Assembly (NCBI GenBank): GCA_033398695.1
Contig: CM065804.1
Span: forward strand, 119,903,501-119,967,500
Source of the DNA: Orobanche coerulescens
Lineage: Eukaryota > Streptophyta > Magnoliopsida > Lamiales > Orobanchaceae
Direction: 5' to 3'
Length of the DNA: 64,000 nucleotides
Shown here: positions 1-10,918 of the stretch, in pieces
How the letters are laid out: each line of letters starts with the position of its first letter
Numbering within the stretch: the first letter of the stretch is position 1
Position numbers and translations under genes: made by a program
Notes under the pieces: generated by a model
Database searches by the model: none
The model's input: the letters and a program-made list of their open reading frames with translations, nothing else
What the model was told of the DNA's origin: nothing

Positions 1-248
1 CTGACCGATAGCGTGCGCTACTAGTACAGAAATAGCGCGCGCTATGAAAGGTACATAGCGTGCGCTCCGCCTCGCAAACAGGTGAAAACAATGCATCCGA
101 GATCCAAAGTAGCAACGATCCGACAAGAAAGAGTAAAAATCCAAATGATGTAAACTCCAAGATCAATCTCAACTTACTAAACACTTACAACGAGTGTCAA
201 AATTCACAGAAGCACCAAAGCGGAAAATTTAAAAGTACGGGTATTACA
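1..248 (-). mobile_element. Partial LTR X, minus strand, entering from the left edge
   Basis: Read on the minus strand, position 248 starts TGTAATACCC, the canonical LTR start of most elements here. The sequence just right of it (from 250) matches the second copy of LTR Z at 15832, so the boundary at 248/249 is an insertion junction. The body carries three palindromic promoter boxes (9-67). The rest lies outside the window, so solo LTR versus full element cannot be decided. No coding capacity is seen. Confidence 0.7.
9..67 (-). promoter_or_regulatory. Three phased TAGCGCGCGCTA-type palindromes in LTR X
   Basis: Boxes lie at 9-20 (TAGCGTGCGCTA), 33-44 (TAGCGCGCGCTA, a perfect palindrome) and 56-67 (TAGCGTGCGCTC). 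Their centres are 24 and 23 bp apart while the bases between them differ. The same box type sits just upstream of the TATA box in LTRs D, C and A, so a U3 enhancer-like role is inferred. Confidence 0.6.
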
Positions 249-412
249 GATAACGATCACATCATCATAAATAATTACATACCAATGTAATAACATAATA
301 AGAATACTACCAATGTAATCTTACCGTCATAACCTCACCAACCCATAGCAATCCATATCAAATCAATCCTTACCATAATCCACATTTCGCATTCTCAAAT
401 GACGAAATGATC

Positions 413-511
413 TCAACTACAACCATCCGTACTGTATTCAATCAATACCAAGAATCCTCAAAACATCCGAAGACCAGAACAATACATAACTCAACTACAA
501 CCATCCGTACT
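413..511. repeat. Short direct repeat in LTR Z', about 77 bp apart
   Basis: CAACTACAACCATCCGTACT occurs at about 415 and again at about 492, with related flanking sequence. It is a degenerate two-unit tandem repeat. A related but mutated copy lies in the Z LTR near 15988. Confidence 0.6.
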
Positions 512-703
512 ACAACCATAACTCACAAGTGTGGAATAATCCATCCATGCCAAATCCTGTCCGTCGGATCGCACAATCAGATAACAATTCTGATAAGAAC
601 CAAATATACACAATACATCCGAAGACCAATGACATCAAACTCTCGAAACATCGACACAAAGTCCGAACGCTCATACGATCAATAACCATGATCAACCAAA
701 ACA

Positions 704-797
704 TCAACCGAGAATATCATCAACCTGATAAACTCCAATACGACCAATCAAAGGTCCAAACCAAACCGAGAATATCATCAACATGATAAACTCCAAA
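704..797. repeat. Direct repeat of about 58 bp, two units
   Basis: CCGAGAATATCATCAAC followed by TGATAAACTCCAA occurs at 707 and again at about 765 with one visible mismatch. It lies inside LTR Z'. Confidence 0.65.
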
Positions 798-2691
798 AAA
801 GACCAACAAAGAACCACAGTGACAGATATTTCAGAGAATAAAATCCTCAAAACGGCATACTAATCACATAAAATGGATCTCAAAGAAACAAACCCTACTA
901 TCGAACATACCCATCGGGCGCATGAACAACCAGTCACAAACTTTCTAACCTATCTAGTCATACACGGAGTATGAATGACCAATCGTTATGGCTCAAGATG
1001 GACGTCACAGTATGCCCGATCCAAAAATGTGTCCATGTATAGGCCACCAATGGGTCTCGATCGAATACACGTGTGGTCTTGTACCTAATCAGTTTCACGA
1101 AGTACGTCTCGTGTGCACAGCTCAATATGAAGGTAATGAGCCTACACATGACTATACATGCCCGCCCTGAAAATCCTACACATAACCAATCGGCATGCAG
1201 ACATGACTCCGGATATGTCACGATGAAACATGCCAACGAAACTCAAGGAAAACACATATCCAATAAGGATCAAAAGACTCACCAAAGTGAACAACGACAC
1301 ATGGATAATGAAAGACCGACACAACCAACAATATCCAAAACAACCATCCTGGTATCACCATCCCCAAAAAATGATCAACACGATCAACAATCTCAACACA
1401 ACAGTCCTGGAATCATCACCCCTCAACGATCGATCAACACAACCATCAATACCAAACAATGGCCCTGGGATCAACATCCCTCAATGAACAGTCAATACGA
1501 ATGTCATTATATGAAACCCCAACATACAACATATACAACAATTCATCAGAACAATTATCCTCATAACTGAACAATACTTAAATTACCTCAAAGCCGAAGG
1601 CAATATCCTTTCCACGAACAAACATCCCTGAACGAATACACAGTTATTCGAATAATCTCGAATGAGGTACAATCCATTAATATCAATAAACCACCATCCT
1701 GACATCAACGTCGACTAATCCACTCCGGAACTCCGATGAAGCGGATATATAGTCGTAACTATTCTCGATATCTGACATTCCATATCACAGACCAACGATT
1801 CCTCACATCTCCGTCTTCACCAAACACATTTAAATCATATACATTATGATTTAATCCAAACCAAAGCATAATATACAAACCGTCATCCCAACAATTTACA
1901 TTTATAATATCATTGCTATATAAATTATAAATGAAATGAAATCAAAATCATTTATTAAATATTATGAACTGAACAAGTATAAACTTGCCTCAAATAGCCG
2001 GTCGGTAAAGCAAATCCGTTAGAGTTCCTGAGGTTCGATTTCCACACCTTGACAAAGTATTTATATCCCGATATTCATAACTCACTAAAAATAATATTAC
2101 ACATTCGATTTCCGCGATCGACGGCTATCACAATTTTATAATTTTCCCCTTTCTCAAAAATGACAATCTGGGATTTAACAATTTCATTACTAAAACTCCA
2201 GTATATTATTTTAAAAATAATATTAATATTCCTCAGTCGTATTTATGGTATAACCGTTATTTATATCAACTTGTTCGAATGAAAACTTTGTATTATTTTA
2301 ATACGGAAAATATTTCAAAATCATCAATTTTGAAAACTCATGATCCTCATATAGAAAAATATTAATAATCGTCATTATAAAATTTTCCACCCTTAAACAC
2401 AAATACAGGGTATTCAACCCGTTCAATACATACGAAAAATATAGAGCTGACTCGGTAATATATTGATAAATAGAGGAGTCTTACCAGTTGATAAAAATCA
2501 CAATAAAAAGAGATTTATTATAACATGTATCTTAGAGACAAACTTCATGAAACTTTATTAAAATTAGATTGCAGGTTCAAAGATATACGTGTTCAAGTTA
2601 GACAACTCGATCAACATTCAAAAGACAAGTTGCTGGGAATGACTGATACGAACAAGGATGACCCAGTGTAAAATGGCTCATTTTGTTCAGG

Positions 2692-3075
2692 TATTCTGAC
2701 TCAATACCAATGATACAGGCAGCTGTTATACTAACATTTATTTTATCTACAAAATAGTCGAGAACGATTCTCAAAATAACTTACAGGTCCTGAGATAATA
2801 TAGTTTAAATAAGGAAACCCAGTCTGGAATTCTCAGACTCACTGGAGAAATGCATCGAATAGGTTCCAGTCAGTATCCTGTAAAAGCTGGTCTGACTCAA
2901 AAGAGAACGGCTCGTATTATCAAAGTATTCTGACTTAGTACTTACCCTAAAAACAACATTTATACTCATATGTATCTTGTTTACAAACTGCTGAGATGTA
3001 TTCATAAAATAACTTACAGATTGTGAGATAATCGAATTCAAAGATGGCAACCCAGCCTAGAATTAACAGAGTTTC
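2692..3075. repeat. Degenerate direct repeat of about 235 bp
   Basis: Two blocks (about 2692-2835 and 2926-3070) share an ordered series of words: ATTCTGACT, AACATTTAT, ATAACTTACAG, GTGAGATAAT or CTGAGATAAT, and AACCCAG. They look like an old tandem duplication inside LTR Z'. Confidence 0.5.
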
Positions 3076-3158
3076 TAGGGAATTTTGTCAAACACCTACC
3101 GGACGTCTCCTGGACTAGGATGCTCAGATTCGCTCGGTGTTTGAGCGTTTTGGAGGAC

Positions 3159-3166
3159 ATATAAAT
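3159..3166 (-). promoter_or_regulatory. Candidate TATA box of LTR Z'
   Basis: The minus strand reads TTTATATG here, downstream of a G/C-rich stretch (3245-3310 on the plus strand, including CGCGCGCGCG). That matches the order seen in the other LTRs, but no phased palindrome array is recognisable upstream. Confidence 0.35.
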
Positions 3167-3837
3167 CTTATGACTAGGCCGTGCTTTATTAGTTCAAATT
3201 CCGCTAGTCAGTCAACAAAATGCGTGGAGCAAAAGTCTACCGTCCACTGACTTGCCAGCACGCTGTTGAGCCCGCCCGGCATTGACGAGCGATACGCGCG
3301 CGCGGTCTTTGGTTGGTGCTCGACATCTGGCAGTCTCCAGTTATTCGATCATAACTTCTTCGTCCCGAGTCCGAATTGCTCTCCATTTGAATAGCTGGAA
3401 AGCTAACTCAATTCTCCACAATAATGTTAATTTTAAGAATTTTCGAAAATCCCAAAAATTCATGGTGATTTTTCAAAGTTGATACTTGTCCACGATAATT
3501 CCTAGAAAATGTCCACTTTAATTTTTATTTACACTTTCGGTGCTCTTTTATTTAAATGGTCCAAGACCAAAAATCTATCTCCAATAGATCCACGTAAATT
3601 CACAAGCTCATATTTAGTCCGGATAATTTCTCTAATTTTCATTGAATAATTTATCGGAGAATATAACGTTGGTGACCGCCACATTCTTACCGACAATTAT
3701 TCGACGATATTAGAAAATACCACCTGACATATTACTCTCGTTTACTCAATATCACTTCTATTATCGAAAAATATCACACTACCAGTTTTCCAACAAGGTC
3801 AACGATAAAATATTATTCTAACATTCAGGATATTACA

Positions 3838-4233
3838 TACTACCTTTCTTAAAATAAGTTTCGTCCTCGAAACTTGTCATCTTGTCATAAACAAGAATGC
3901 AATCCCGAAAATCCAAAATCATCAAAAAGGCAATCAATCACTGTCACAGTCGAACAACCAAAACAATATACTTACAGGTCCTTGAAGTCGACGATCCCCC
4001 ATGATACTAGAATACGACTCCCATAGGAAGTCTCAACACAATACCAACATAAACCAATATCGCAATTATAGCAATATTTAAAATCTATTAAAAATTTTGG
4101 AACCTCCAAAAATCGGTTTGACTCAAAAGTTAGAAAAATATTTTTTTTCAAAAGTCACACTACTACCGTACTTGTAGAGCCACATAACACACATGCCCGG
4201 GTTTCACAAAACACAAGCTCTGATACCATCTTC
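3838..4233 (-). mobile_element. Interior of element Z, only about 0.4 kb
   Basis: On the minus strand this is bounded by a primer site next to LTR Z (4217-4228) and a purine-rich tract with the CGAGGACGAAAC box next to LTR Z' (3838-3876). Between them there is no gag or pol, so Z is a deleted or LARD-like remnant. Near 3980-4040 it keeps a trace of the leader seen in E and A (a GATACTAG-like stretch near 4003 and CCCATGATAC). Confidence 0.7.
4217..4228 (-). other. Primer-binding site of element Z
   Basis: The minus strand reads TGGTATCAGAGC, the classical site complementary to the 3' end of plant initiator methionine tRNA, 5 bases inside the LTR end at 4234. Confidence 0.85.
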
Positions 4234-4641
4234 TGTAACACCCCCAAAACCATCTGGAGAAATTACAGCGCCGTGGGCCCCGCAGCGGAACTTACAAGGC
4301 AAAAAATCATTTTCACAATCGCTTCAAACACGCCAAAGATGAAAACACGGTAATATTTTACGAATAATTAAATTTTTTTCAAAATATAGTTCTCAAATAC
4401 CGTCATAAAATTTCATTTGAAAGTACAAGGCAAAAATGCCAAAACTCGACAACTTCAAATTGTCCGTTAAGTCACCGCTTACACGTACCGATAAGATAGT
4501 TAAGGAAAAAGGTTTCAAGAATTAAACCAAATTTACGAAATACCCAAAAGGCCATTTTAAATTATACACATGTTGGTAAAATACCGGAAAGCCATTTTAA
4601 AATACACACGTAGCGAACATAGACATAGCTAAAAATACATT
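4234..4641 (-). mobile_element. LTR Z (5' LTR on minus strand), U5-side part
   Basis: It starts TGTAACACCCCC on the plus strand, the LTR end on the minus strand, directly beside the primer site. It contains the terminal stem-loop (4234-4267) and a diverged ACGGTA/TACCGT inverted repeat (about 4347-4404) like that of E and A leaders. The copia element is inserted after 4641, and the LTR resumes at 15656. Confidence 0.8.
4637..4641. repeat. Target-site duplication ACATT (left)
   Basis: ACATT directly precedes TGTTAGG at the left end of the copia element. The same five bases follow its right end at 15656-15660. Confidence 0.9.
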
Positions 4642-4950
4642 TGTTAGGAAAAACAAACACCCTGTATCGATTCAGCCGGGATACCCGATCCCTGTATCGA
4701 TTGTTATTTGTTATTGAGAAGGTTTTGACATATATGCCAAATACAGTAAAGGAAACTGTATCGAGGCTTAAGGATTTATCATGTATCGAAGACCAGCCTC
4801 GAATCAGCATAAGTGAAGCTCGTCAGTACAGCAAGAAGACTTGTAAAAGACCAAGTATGGAAACTGTCTCGATGCCCTAATACAGTCATCTTCCATACAG
4901 TTCGCAAAAGGACAAGAAAGAACACAAGTCAAGTTCCGTTGAACAAAGAA

Positions 4951-4985
4951 GTATTTAAATACTCAAGGATAAAGTATTTAAATAC
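4951..4985 (+). promoter_or_regulatory. Two GTATTTAAATAC palindromes, 23 bp apart, in 5' LTR
   Basis: The perfect 12-bp palindrome GTATTTAAATAC occurs at 4951-4962 and 4974-4985. The second LTR has the same pair at 14832-14843 and 14855-14866. They lie about 110-140 bp upstream of the TATA box. Conserved LTR palindromes upstream of TATA have been described for Sireviruses in general. Confidence 0.75.
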
Positions 4986-5090
4986 GCCGATCTTCGATCT
5001 TCAGAATCCCGCGAAATCCGGATCATGTCATATTCCCGTTGAAGGAAATCTTATTCAAACGGACATCTCAACGGATACTTTCTTCAGAGG

Positions 5091-5100
5091 CTATATATAT
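5091..5100 (+). promoter_or_regulatory. TATA box of the copia 5' LTR
   Basis: CTATATATAT followed by CCTTGAAGAC; the second LTR has the same box near 14963. Transcription would start about 30 bp downstream, leaving roughly 0.65 kb of R plus U5. Confidence 0.6.
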
Positions 5101-5788
5101 CCTTGAAGACATTGAAGATCAGTTACCCCAAGTAACATAACTCTCAAAGCTATCAAGTTATCATCTGAGCAAACATATCTCCAAAGCATATCGCAAGTTA
5201 AAACGAAAGAGATATACAGTGCTCAAACATCAAGAACAGCTATCATCAGATCTTGATATTCAAAACTGCTGTTCTTACCTAGTTACCTAACCTCTTACCT
5301 TTGTGTAAAAACCGAGCTCTGTGTGAACTCAACAAGTTATTCTGACCTGTGTGGGACGAATAAGGACGAAGCTTTGGAACTGTGTGTGAAGAAGCTAGTC
5401 AAGAAGGAAGCTTTAACCAATCTGTGTGAACGGTTGAAAGTGATATTCTTTGTATCAATCTGTGTGAACGATACAAGGATAGGTTTGTTTATAATTACGT
5501 AGTTGTGTACGCAGTAATTATATAATAAACTTTTTACTCCTGTGTGGAGGACCAGTGGACGTAGAGGAGTTTACCTCGAACCACTTAAATTACTGTGTCA
5601 TTTACCTTCTGTTTTTACTATTTGAAATTACTGTGATATATTAAGTATACACCAAATACTCTGTTGCTGTATCCACGGCAACTAACTGTATCCAAGACTT
5701 CCGCTACGCACTCAGATTTAGATTCCATACAGTTTGTTGTTTGAACGATTTCCCAAACTGTATCCAGTATACTTAAGTGGCCAACAAG

Positions 5789-5800
5789 TGGTATCGGAGC
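5789..5800 (+). other. Primer-binding site of the copia element
   Basis: TGGTATCGGAGC lies two bases after the 5' LTR end, matching initiator-Met tRNA with one G for A change. B and E use the same variant. Confidence 0.9.
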
Positions 5801-5897
5801 GGTTGATTCTAAAAAGAATCAGTCGTATTTCTTTTCACCGAATCAGATTCAAATCACTTATTTTCAAAACAGTCTCTTTCATTCCTATATTATCAGT

Positions 5898-6975
5898 ATG
5901 GATACTTCTATGATTAACAAAGTCCCTATGTTCTCTATTAATGAATTTGACGACTGGAGAATTAGAATGGAAGCTCATCTTGCAGCAATGCACGAAGAGA
6001 TGATCTTTGTTATACAGGATGGTCCGATCAAGATTATGAAGGTCAATCCAGCCGCAAGGATTGAGGGCCAAGCCCATCTTTGAAATGCTCGAGAAGGAAC
6101 GCGAGCAATGGACAACCGATGAAAGGAAGCGAGCCAATCTCGACAACGTGGCTAAGAACGCGTTATTTGTCACTCTTGACAAAGGCACGTTCTCAAAGGT
6201 AAAGAGCCGCAAAACACCCAAAGAAATGCAGGATAAACTCAAGTTAATTTGTGAGGGAACTGAGCTCTCAAAAGAAAACAAAATTTCAAAACTCACTCAG
6301 CAATTCGAATCTTTTGAAATGAAACCAACAGAAACACTTGAGGAACTTGACCTCAGATTTACTGGTATTGTTGGTGAACTTGAAGCGTTGGGCAAGATTT
6401 ACACCCAAAAGGAGAAGAACTTAAAAATTTTTAGATCTCTCCCAGCCCGATGGGACATTAAGACCACAGCTATGCGTGTATCATGTAATCTTAATGAAAT
6501 ATCCACTTTTGATCTCTTCTCTGACCTTAAAGCTTTTGAGTATGACATTGACAGAAGAGAGAAAGCTGAAGAATCTCCTTCAAAGGTCACGACTCTCGGC
6601 CGTCAGAACCGTCGACAAAGCATGCCTAGCCTGCCGAAGCCCGGTCACAAGAGCGCTGACAATGACGACATCCTGTCACAAGATGAAATGGCGCTCCTAA
6701 TGCATAAATTCAAAAGTTCATTAAACACTGAAAGACTCCTACAGCCCAAACACACAACAAGGTAAGTACCAAACATCATCCGGTGATTCTAACTCGTGCT
6801 ATAAGCTAGGAAACTGTGCCATTATGCAAACAAATGTCCTCATCCCAAAGTCCAAAGATTGCACGAGGCCGAGCAACAAGAGCGAGATGAAAGAAGACGT
6901 GCTTGGAAAGACAAGCTCAAGGCCACGATTGGAGAATCGAAGCCTCCCCACACCATCCAAATCGTGAGAATGTCT
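5898..6975 (+). pseudogene. gag: Sirevirus gag, N-terminal part, frameshifted
   Basis: The capsid-type region of a Ty1/copia gag: it starts MDTSM in one frame (5898-6083) and continues from about 6061 to 6765 in another, so a frameshift lies near 6060-6083. The second part (about 230 residues) has the helical, charged composition and the PARWD and TFDLFSDLKAFE stretches typical of the plant copia gag family (UBN2-like). At about 6800-6840 a CCHC zinc knuckle is still visible, but it is broken: its second Cys codon reads Leu and a frameshift falls before the His-to-Cys half. From 6840 to 6975 a charged linker rich in Glu and Arg is readable in pieces. The product would package RNA in particles; this copy cannot encode an intact one. 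Confidence 0.85.
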
Positions 6976-6979
6976 TCAG

Positions 6980-8513
6980 GTGGTCACTGAGAGTGATTCA
7001 TCTGACGATGAGTTCGATGATAAAGCATACATGTGCTTTATGGCCAAAGATGTTCCAGAAGGTGAAGACAGCGACGATGAGGTAAGTTCAACCTCAGTCA
7101 TTCCATCTAATGCATCTCATACTTTCGAAAATATGATGAATGAATTCAAAAACATTCAAAAGGCCCATGAGACTTTAAAAACTGAGAATATACAGCTTCA
7201 ATTAACAAATCTAGAGCTGAAAGATGAGAATGACTTGCTGAAGATAAACTATGAAAATATGTCTCTTGATTGTGAAACCAGCAAGGTCGATTTTGAAAAA
7301 CTCATGGAGAGCAATCATCAACTTGCTCATGAACTAAATGCAGTTAAAACCCATAATGAGAGCAAGACAAATGATTTGGTTCTACTACAAACCAAAATTA
7401 CAACTCTCGAGAAGCGAGAAACCGAACTTGAGACCATTCTGAAGTCTTTTGAAAAATCGTCCAAAAGAATGGAAGAAATCCTGAGCACTGGGCAACATGC
7501 TCATGATAAAAGTGGCTTAGGATACAGCTCATGTTCGAATAAAGGTAAAACTAGTACTGTGTTCGTCAAGAGTGTGGAACACATTCCAGAATCGGAAGAT
7601 GTTCCTAGTCCCATAAAGGAACCTGCTGTACTAAGAAAACCGAAAGCTGCAATTCCGCCCCCTCAACTCTACCATTCGAGACAGTGGAACCAACAACCAC
7701 TCAGAAGGCGTAATCTACAGCATGCTCCACAAGCATATCATCAAAGCCGAAAGTCATTCAGAAAGAAGACGGTATCCAACCACCAAAGGCCCGCACAACA
7801 TTACCCTCAGTACAGTGCGCCTAGGTATTGGATACAGGAGCCCCGTTATCCCTCAAGACAGCAGATGCCAGTTCAGTATCGACAACAGCATTGGGAATCC
7901 AACTGGAGACCCAGAAGACAAGCTGTTAGGCCCAAGAAAATGGCTCCACCTCCTAGACGGCACTCGTACTGGAATAATCATAATAACCCTGAATTTTACA
8001 TGCATAGTAATTATCATGATTATAACAACTACGGATATGCCCCCCGTAGATATCGCAATACTGTAACGAGTACATCCTACAGTAAACCAATTGCTGTCAA
8101 AAAATCTGGGTACCTAAAGAAACTAACATATATGGACCCAAAAATCAAAGGGGACCTAAATCTACCTAATTTCTTTGTTACAGGACATTCTAGAGGAGGA
8201 TACCTGGTACTTCGATAGTGGATGCTCTCGTCACATGACTGGAGACAGGAGCAAGCTATCTGATTTTGTAGAAGGTCGCGGTCCAAAAGTTCGCTTCGGT
8301 GATAAGTCTAAAGGAAGAACAAGAGGGAAAGGAAACCTACTTGTCGGGAAATTCAAAGTCACCGATGTCGCATATGTTGAAGGCTTACAGTATAATCTAC
8401 TTAGTATTAGCCGATTACGTGATAAACGATTCTCGGTGAAGTTCTATATAGATCGTTGTAGAGTCAAGAACATCCAAACCAAGGAAGTTGTGCTTACAGA
8501 AGCGAGATCGTAA
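6980..8513 (+). pseudogene. gag C-terminal coiled coil and aspartic protease region, frameshifted
   Basis: The first open stretch (6980-8218, 412 codons) starts acidic (SDSSDDEFDDK). A long heptad-rich coiled coil follows (about residues 45-165, many Leu, Glu, Lys) with the DKSGLGY word common at this place in plant copia polyproteins, then a basic Gln/Arg/Pro/Tyr-rich region (about residues 215-370). Near 8200 the frame shifts to a second stretch (8175-8513) containing WYFDSGCSRHMTGD. This is the copia protease active-site region, with DSG as the catalytic triplet, followed by YNLLSISRL, a usual protease-end word. The protease would cut the polyprotein in the particle. The frameshift between coiled coil and protease and the stop at 8511 make this copy defective. 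Confidence 0.85.
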
Positions 8514-8537
8514 TATGTACATTCCGATTGGAAGCCT

Positions 8538-9272
8538 ATGAGCTCCTCAATTCCATGTTTTGTTGCCAAAGGCACTGCAGATCTTAGCTGGCTATGGCAC
8601 AAGAGGATGTCTCACGTCAACTTCAAGACGATCAACAAGCTTTCAAGACAGGGTATGGTAAGAGGTTTGCCAGATGTGTCATTCAAGAAGGACAGCGTCT
8701 GCGGACCATGCCAGAAAGGCAAGCAAATCAAGTCAACCCTGAAGAGCAAATCCTACCTTTCAACCCAAAGAGTATTGGAAATGCTACACATGGATATCTA
8801 CGGTCCTGTAGACCCAGTAAGTTTGGGAGGTAAGAAATATTGCATGGTTGCTGTTGATGATTATTCCAGGTATGCTTGGACGATCTTTCTTAGCAAGAAG
8901 AAGGAAACAACATCAAGGCTGCCCGAGCTCCTGAGAAAGTTGCAGAATGAAAAAGCATCGAGTATCGTGTGCATTCGTTCCGACAGAGGTACTGAATTTA
9001 CTAACCGCTTTATAGAGCAATACTGTTCGGAGAATGGAATACAGCACGAGTACTCAGCTGCCCGAACACCTCAACAAAATGGTGTTGCCGAGCGAAAGAA
9101 TAGGACGTTGAAAGAAGCAACAAGGACAATGATTGCCGAAAGCAAATTGCCGCAGCGTTTCTGGGGTGAAGCAACCAATACAGCGTGCTACACTCAAAAC
9201 CGCTGTATCGTCAACAAGCACCACAACAAAACAGCTTACGAGGTTCTCACATCTCATGCAAAGCAAATTTGA
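8538..9272 (+). pseudogene. copia integrase, C-terminus deleted
   Basis: About 245 residues are open. The HHCC zinc-binding domain is visible (WLWHKRMSH, then CGPCQKGK). The DDE catalytic core has its three acidic residues in MDIYGP, RSDRGTEF and NGVAERKNRT. This enzyme would join the cDNA ends to host DNA. After AYEVL the sequence jumps to the C-terminal part of reverse transcriptase at about 9262-9275, so the integrase C-terminal region and the RT core are missing. By comparison with family layout the deletion is of the order of 1.5 kb (inference). The stop at 9270 comes from reading into the RT segment out of frame. It follows the protease region after a short break (8513-8538). Confidence 0.88.
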
Positions 9273-10141
9273 AATGAGTATGATGGGGGAACTCAGTTAT
9301 TTCCTAGGTTTGCAGATAAAGCAGATGCCTACAGGTATATTCATCAACCAGGAGAAATACAGTAAGGAGCTTCTCAACAAATTTGGAATGAACACTTCCA
9401 AATCCTCGCCAACCCCCATGAGCACTTCCGTGCAAATTAGTGCTGATGAAGCCGGAAAGCCGTTTGACCAATCACTCTACAGGAAGCTCATTGGTTCGCT
9501 CCTGTACCTAACGGCTAGCAGGCCCGATATCCAGTATACTGTTGGAGTGTGTGCCAGATACCAAGTTGCACCTAAGGAATCACACTTCAATACAGCTAAA
9601 CGAATCCTGAAATACGTCAAAGGAACAGTCGATGCAGGACTGTGGTATCCTAAGGAAGGCGGATTCGATTTAGTTGGATACATCTGACTTCGGATCTCGG
9701 AGGTCGCAAGCTAGATAGGAAGAGTACAAGTGGAACTTGTCACTTTCTCGGACCTAGACTCGTATCTTGGTTCGGTAAGAAGCAATTGGCAAATTCTCTT
9801 TCCACGGCTGAATCAGTACTATCTCTTTGGTAGGCTGCTTGTATGCAGATCCTTTGGATGCAAAGAACAACCGATTATGGAATCGATGCTAGAGAGACTC
9901 CAATCATGTGTGATAGCACGAGTGCAATTGCAATCACGCACAATCTGTTTTGCACTCGCGCACTAAGCATATCAACATGAAGCATCATTTCATCAGGAAT
10001 CATGTCGAGAACAAGGATGTTCGCCTGGAAAAAGTCCATACAGACATCCAGCTGGCTGACATTTTCACCAAGCCTCTCGACACAGCAAGATTCAACATGC
10101 TAAGAACAGAATTGGGAATACTGCAGCCAGACTCCCTGTAA
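9273..10141 (+). pseudogene. Reverse transcriptase remnant (C-terminal) plus RNase H, with stops
   Basis: Just after the deletion junction the frame reads MMGELSYFLGLQI, then the SLYRKLIGSLLYLTASRPDI region, both landmarks of the C-terminal third of the copia RVT_2 domain. The catalytic YVDD box is absent because it lies in the deleted part. At 9687 the frame closes. RNase H continues in shifted frames: a TDSDF-like segment is interrupted near 9685-9690, an in-frame TAG lies near 9830, and the last part (9950-10141) reads TKHINMKHHF and LADIFTKPLD, the usual end of copia RNase H. The enzyme would make cDNA and remove RNA, but this copy is dead. Confidence 0.85.
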
Positions 10142-10167
10142 GTAAATTTACTGCTTTTACTCAACAA

Positions 10168-10390
10168 TTGAGGGGGAACGCTGTAAGACCCGTGAATACA
10201 GTATCCAACATTAATTATCTGTACACTCAGAAACATCAATACAGTAGTGTAGCGAATGAAGGCATATGAATCCTACAGCTGATGTGTGCAATAATTAAGG
10301 GGGAATACTGTAGGACCCATGAATACAGCATTAATCCAAATATTGTTGTATGGAATTTAAAACCTATTAGTACCTTTTTAAGGGGGAACG
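10168..10390 (+). repeat. Three repeated polypurine-tract units after pol
   Basis: AGGGGGAACGCTGTA (10171), AAGGGGGAATACTGTA (near 10298) and AAGGGGGAACGCTGTA (near 10379) recur about 129 and 82 bp apart. The first two are followed by GACCCRTGAATACAG. They resemble the real polypurine tract at 14511. Sireviruses are known for such multiple tracts at the end of pol. Confidence 0.75.
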
Positions 10391-10775
10391 CTGTATCGAC
10401 TCGGAGAACAGCACATACTATAGGATTTCGATTCAGTATATAATATAATATTATTTCCTTTTTAAAATAATTTTTGTCCACGTGCCCTGTGTTTACGTCA
10501 AACGTCATGTTCATTAAATGCCTTACACGACATCTGGACAACTGAATCTCAAAAGCCGCGATGTTTTGAATTGTTTATTATTTTTAAACCGCCGTTTTAG
10601 GCATTTAGGGTAATCAACCTATGTCAGAAGTGGGACCCGCTGTATTTTAAAACCTTTTAATGGATTAGCGTACCAGTTACACTAAATCCATCCCGACTGG
10701 CCGATTTCAAAACCGGTTCCCATCCCTTAAAATCTGACCATTCGTACTCTGCAAAACCCTATTTCGCCGCCCAAG

Positions 10776-10783
10776 TATAAAAG
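10776..10783 (+). promoter_or_regulatory. Candidate internal TATA box before the additional gene
   Basis: TATAAAAG in a CCGCCCAAG context, about 140 bp before the ATG at 10919, with no ATG between them. It could give the extra gene its own transcript. This is inference from motif and spacing only. Confidence 0.4.
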
Positions 10784-10918
10784 GACTGTATCTGCCATTA
10801 GAGACTCTTTACGCTTTCTGCAATTACAAGAGATCTCAAGCAAATAGCCTACATATTTTCTGCATATTCACTGCGAATTTCTACTGTTTTCTTCCACCTT
10901 CGTTTTAAGAAAACATCC

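Larger units (their letters stand above)
249..3837 (-). mobile_element. LTR Z' (3' LTR of minus-strand element Z), truncated by X
   Basis: The minus-strand start TGTAATATCC ends at 3837. It is preceded on the minus strand by the purine-rich box with GACGAAAC that precedes LTR starts throughout the window. Positions 250-438 match 15832-16009, the other Z LTR, which shows the two are a pair. It contains a candidate TATA box (3159-3166), the TTTGAGGCAAGTTTATA box near 1975-1991, and about 160 bp (1830-1990) resembling LTR F at 32075-32235. The U5 end is missing because X inserted at 248/249. No gene is seen in these 3.6 kb; short frames are noise. Confidence 0.75.
4642..5786 (+). mobile_element. 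5' LTR of the copia element
   Basis: It begins TGTTAGGAAAAAC and ends GTGGCCAACA, and aligns over its full length with 14523-15655 with few visible differences (for example a CGATCTT duplication near 4989). It carries two GTATTTAAATAC palindromes (4951-4962, 4974-4985), a TATA box (5091-5100), and many CTGTATC or GATACAG words. Confidence 0.93.

Noticed and set aside
1073..1570. 165-codon plus-strand frame in LTR Z'
   Set aside because: Thr/His/Gln/Asn-rich composition from A/C-rich DNA, no domain, and antisense to the LTR.
4641..5106. Short frames repeated at 4641-5106 and 14504-14960
   Set aside because: They lie in the copia LTR pair; the similarity is LTR identity, not a duplicated gene.
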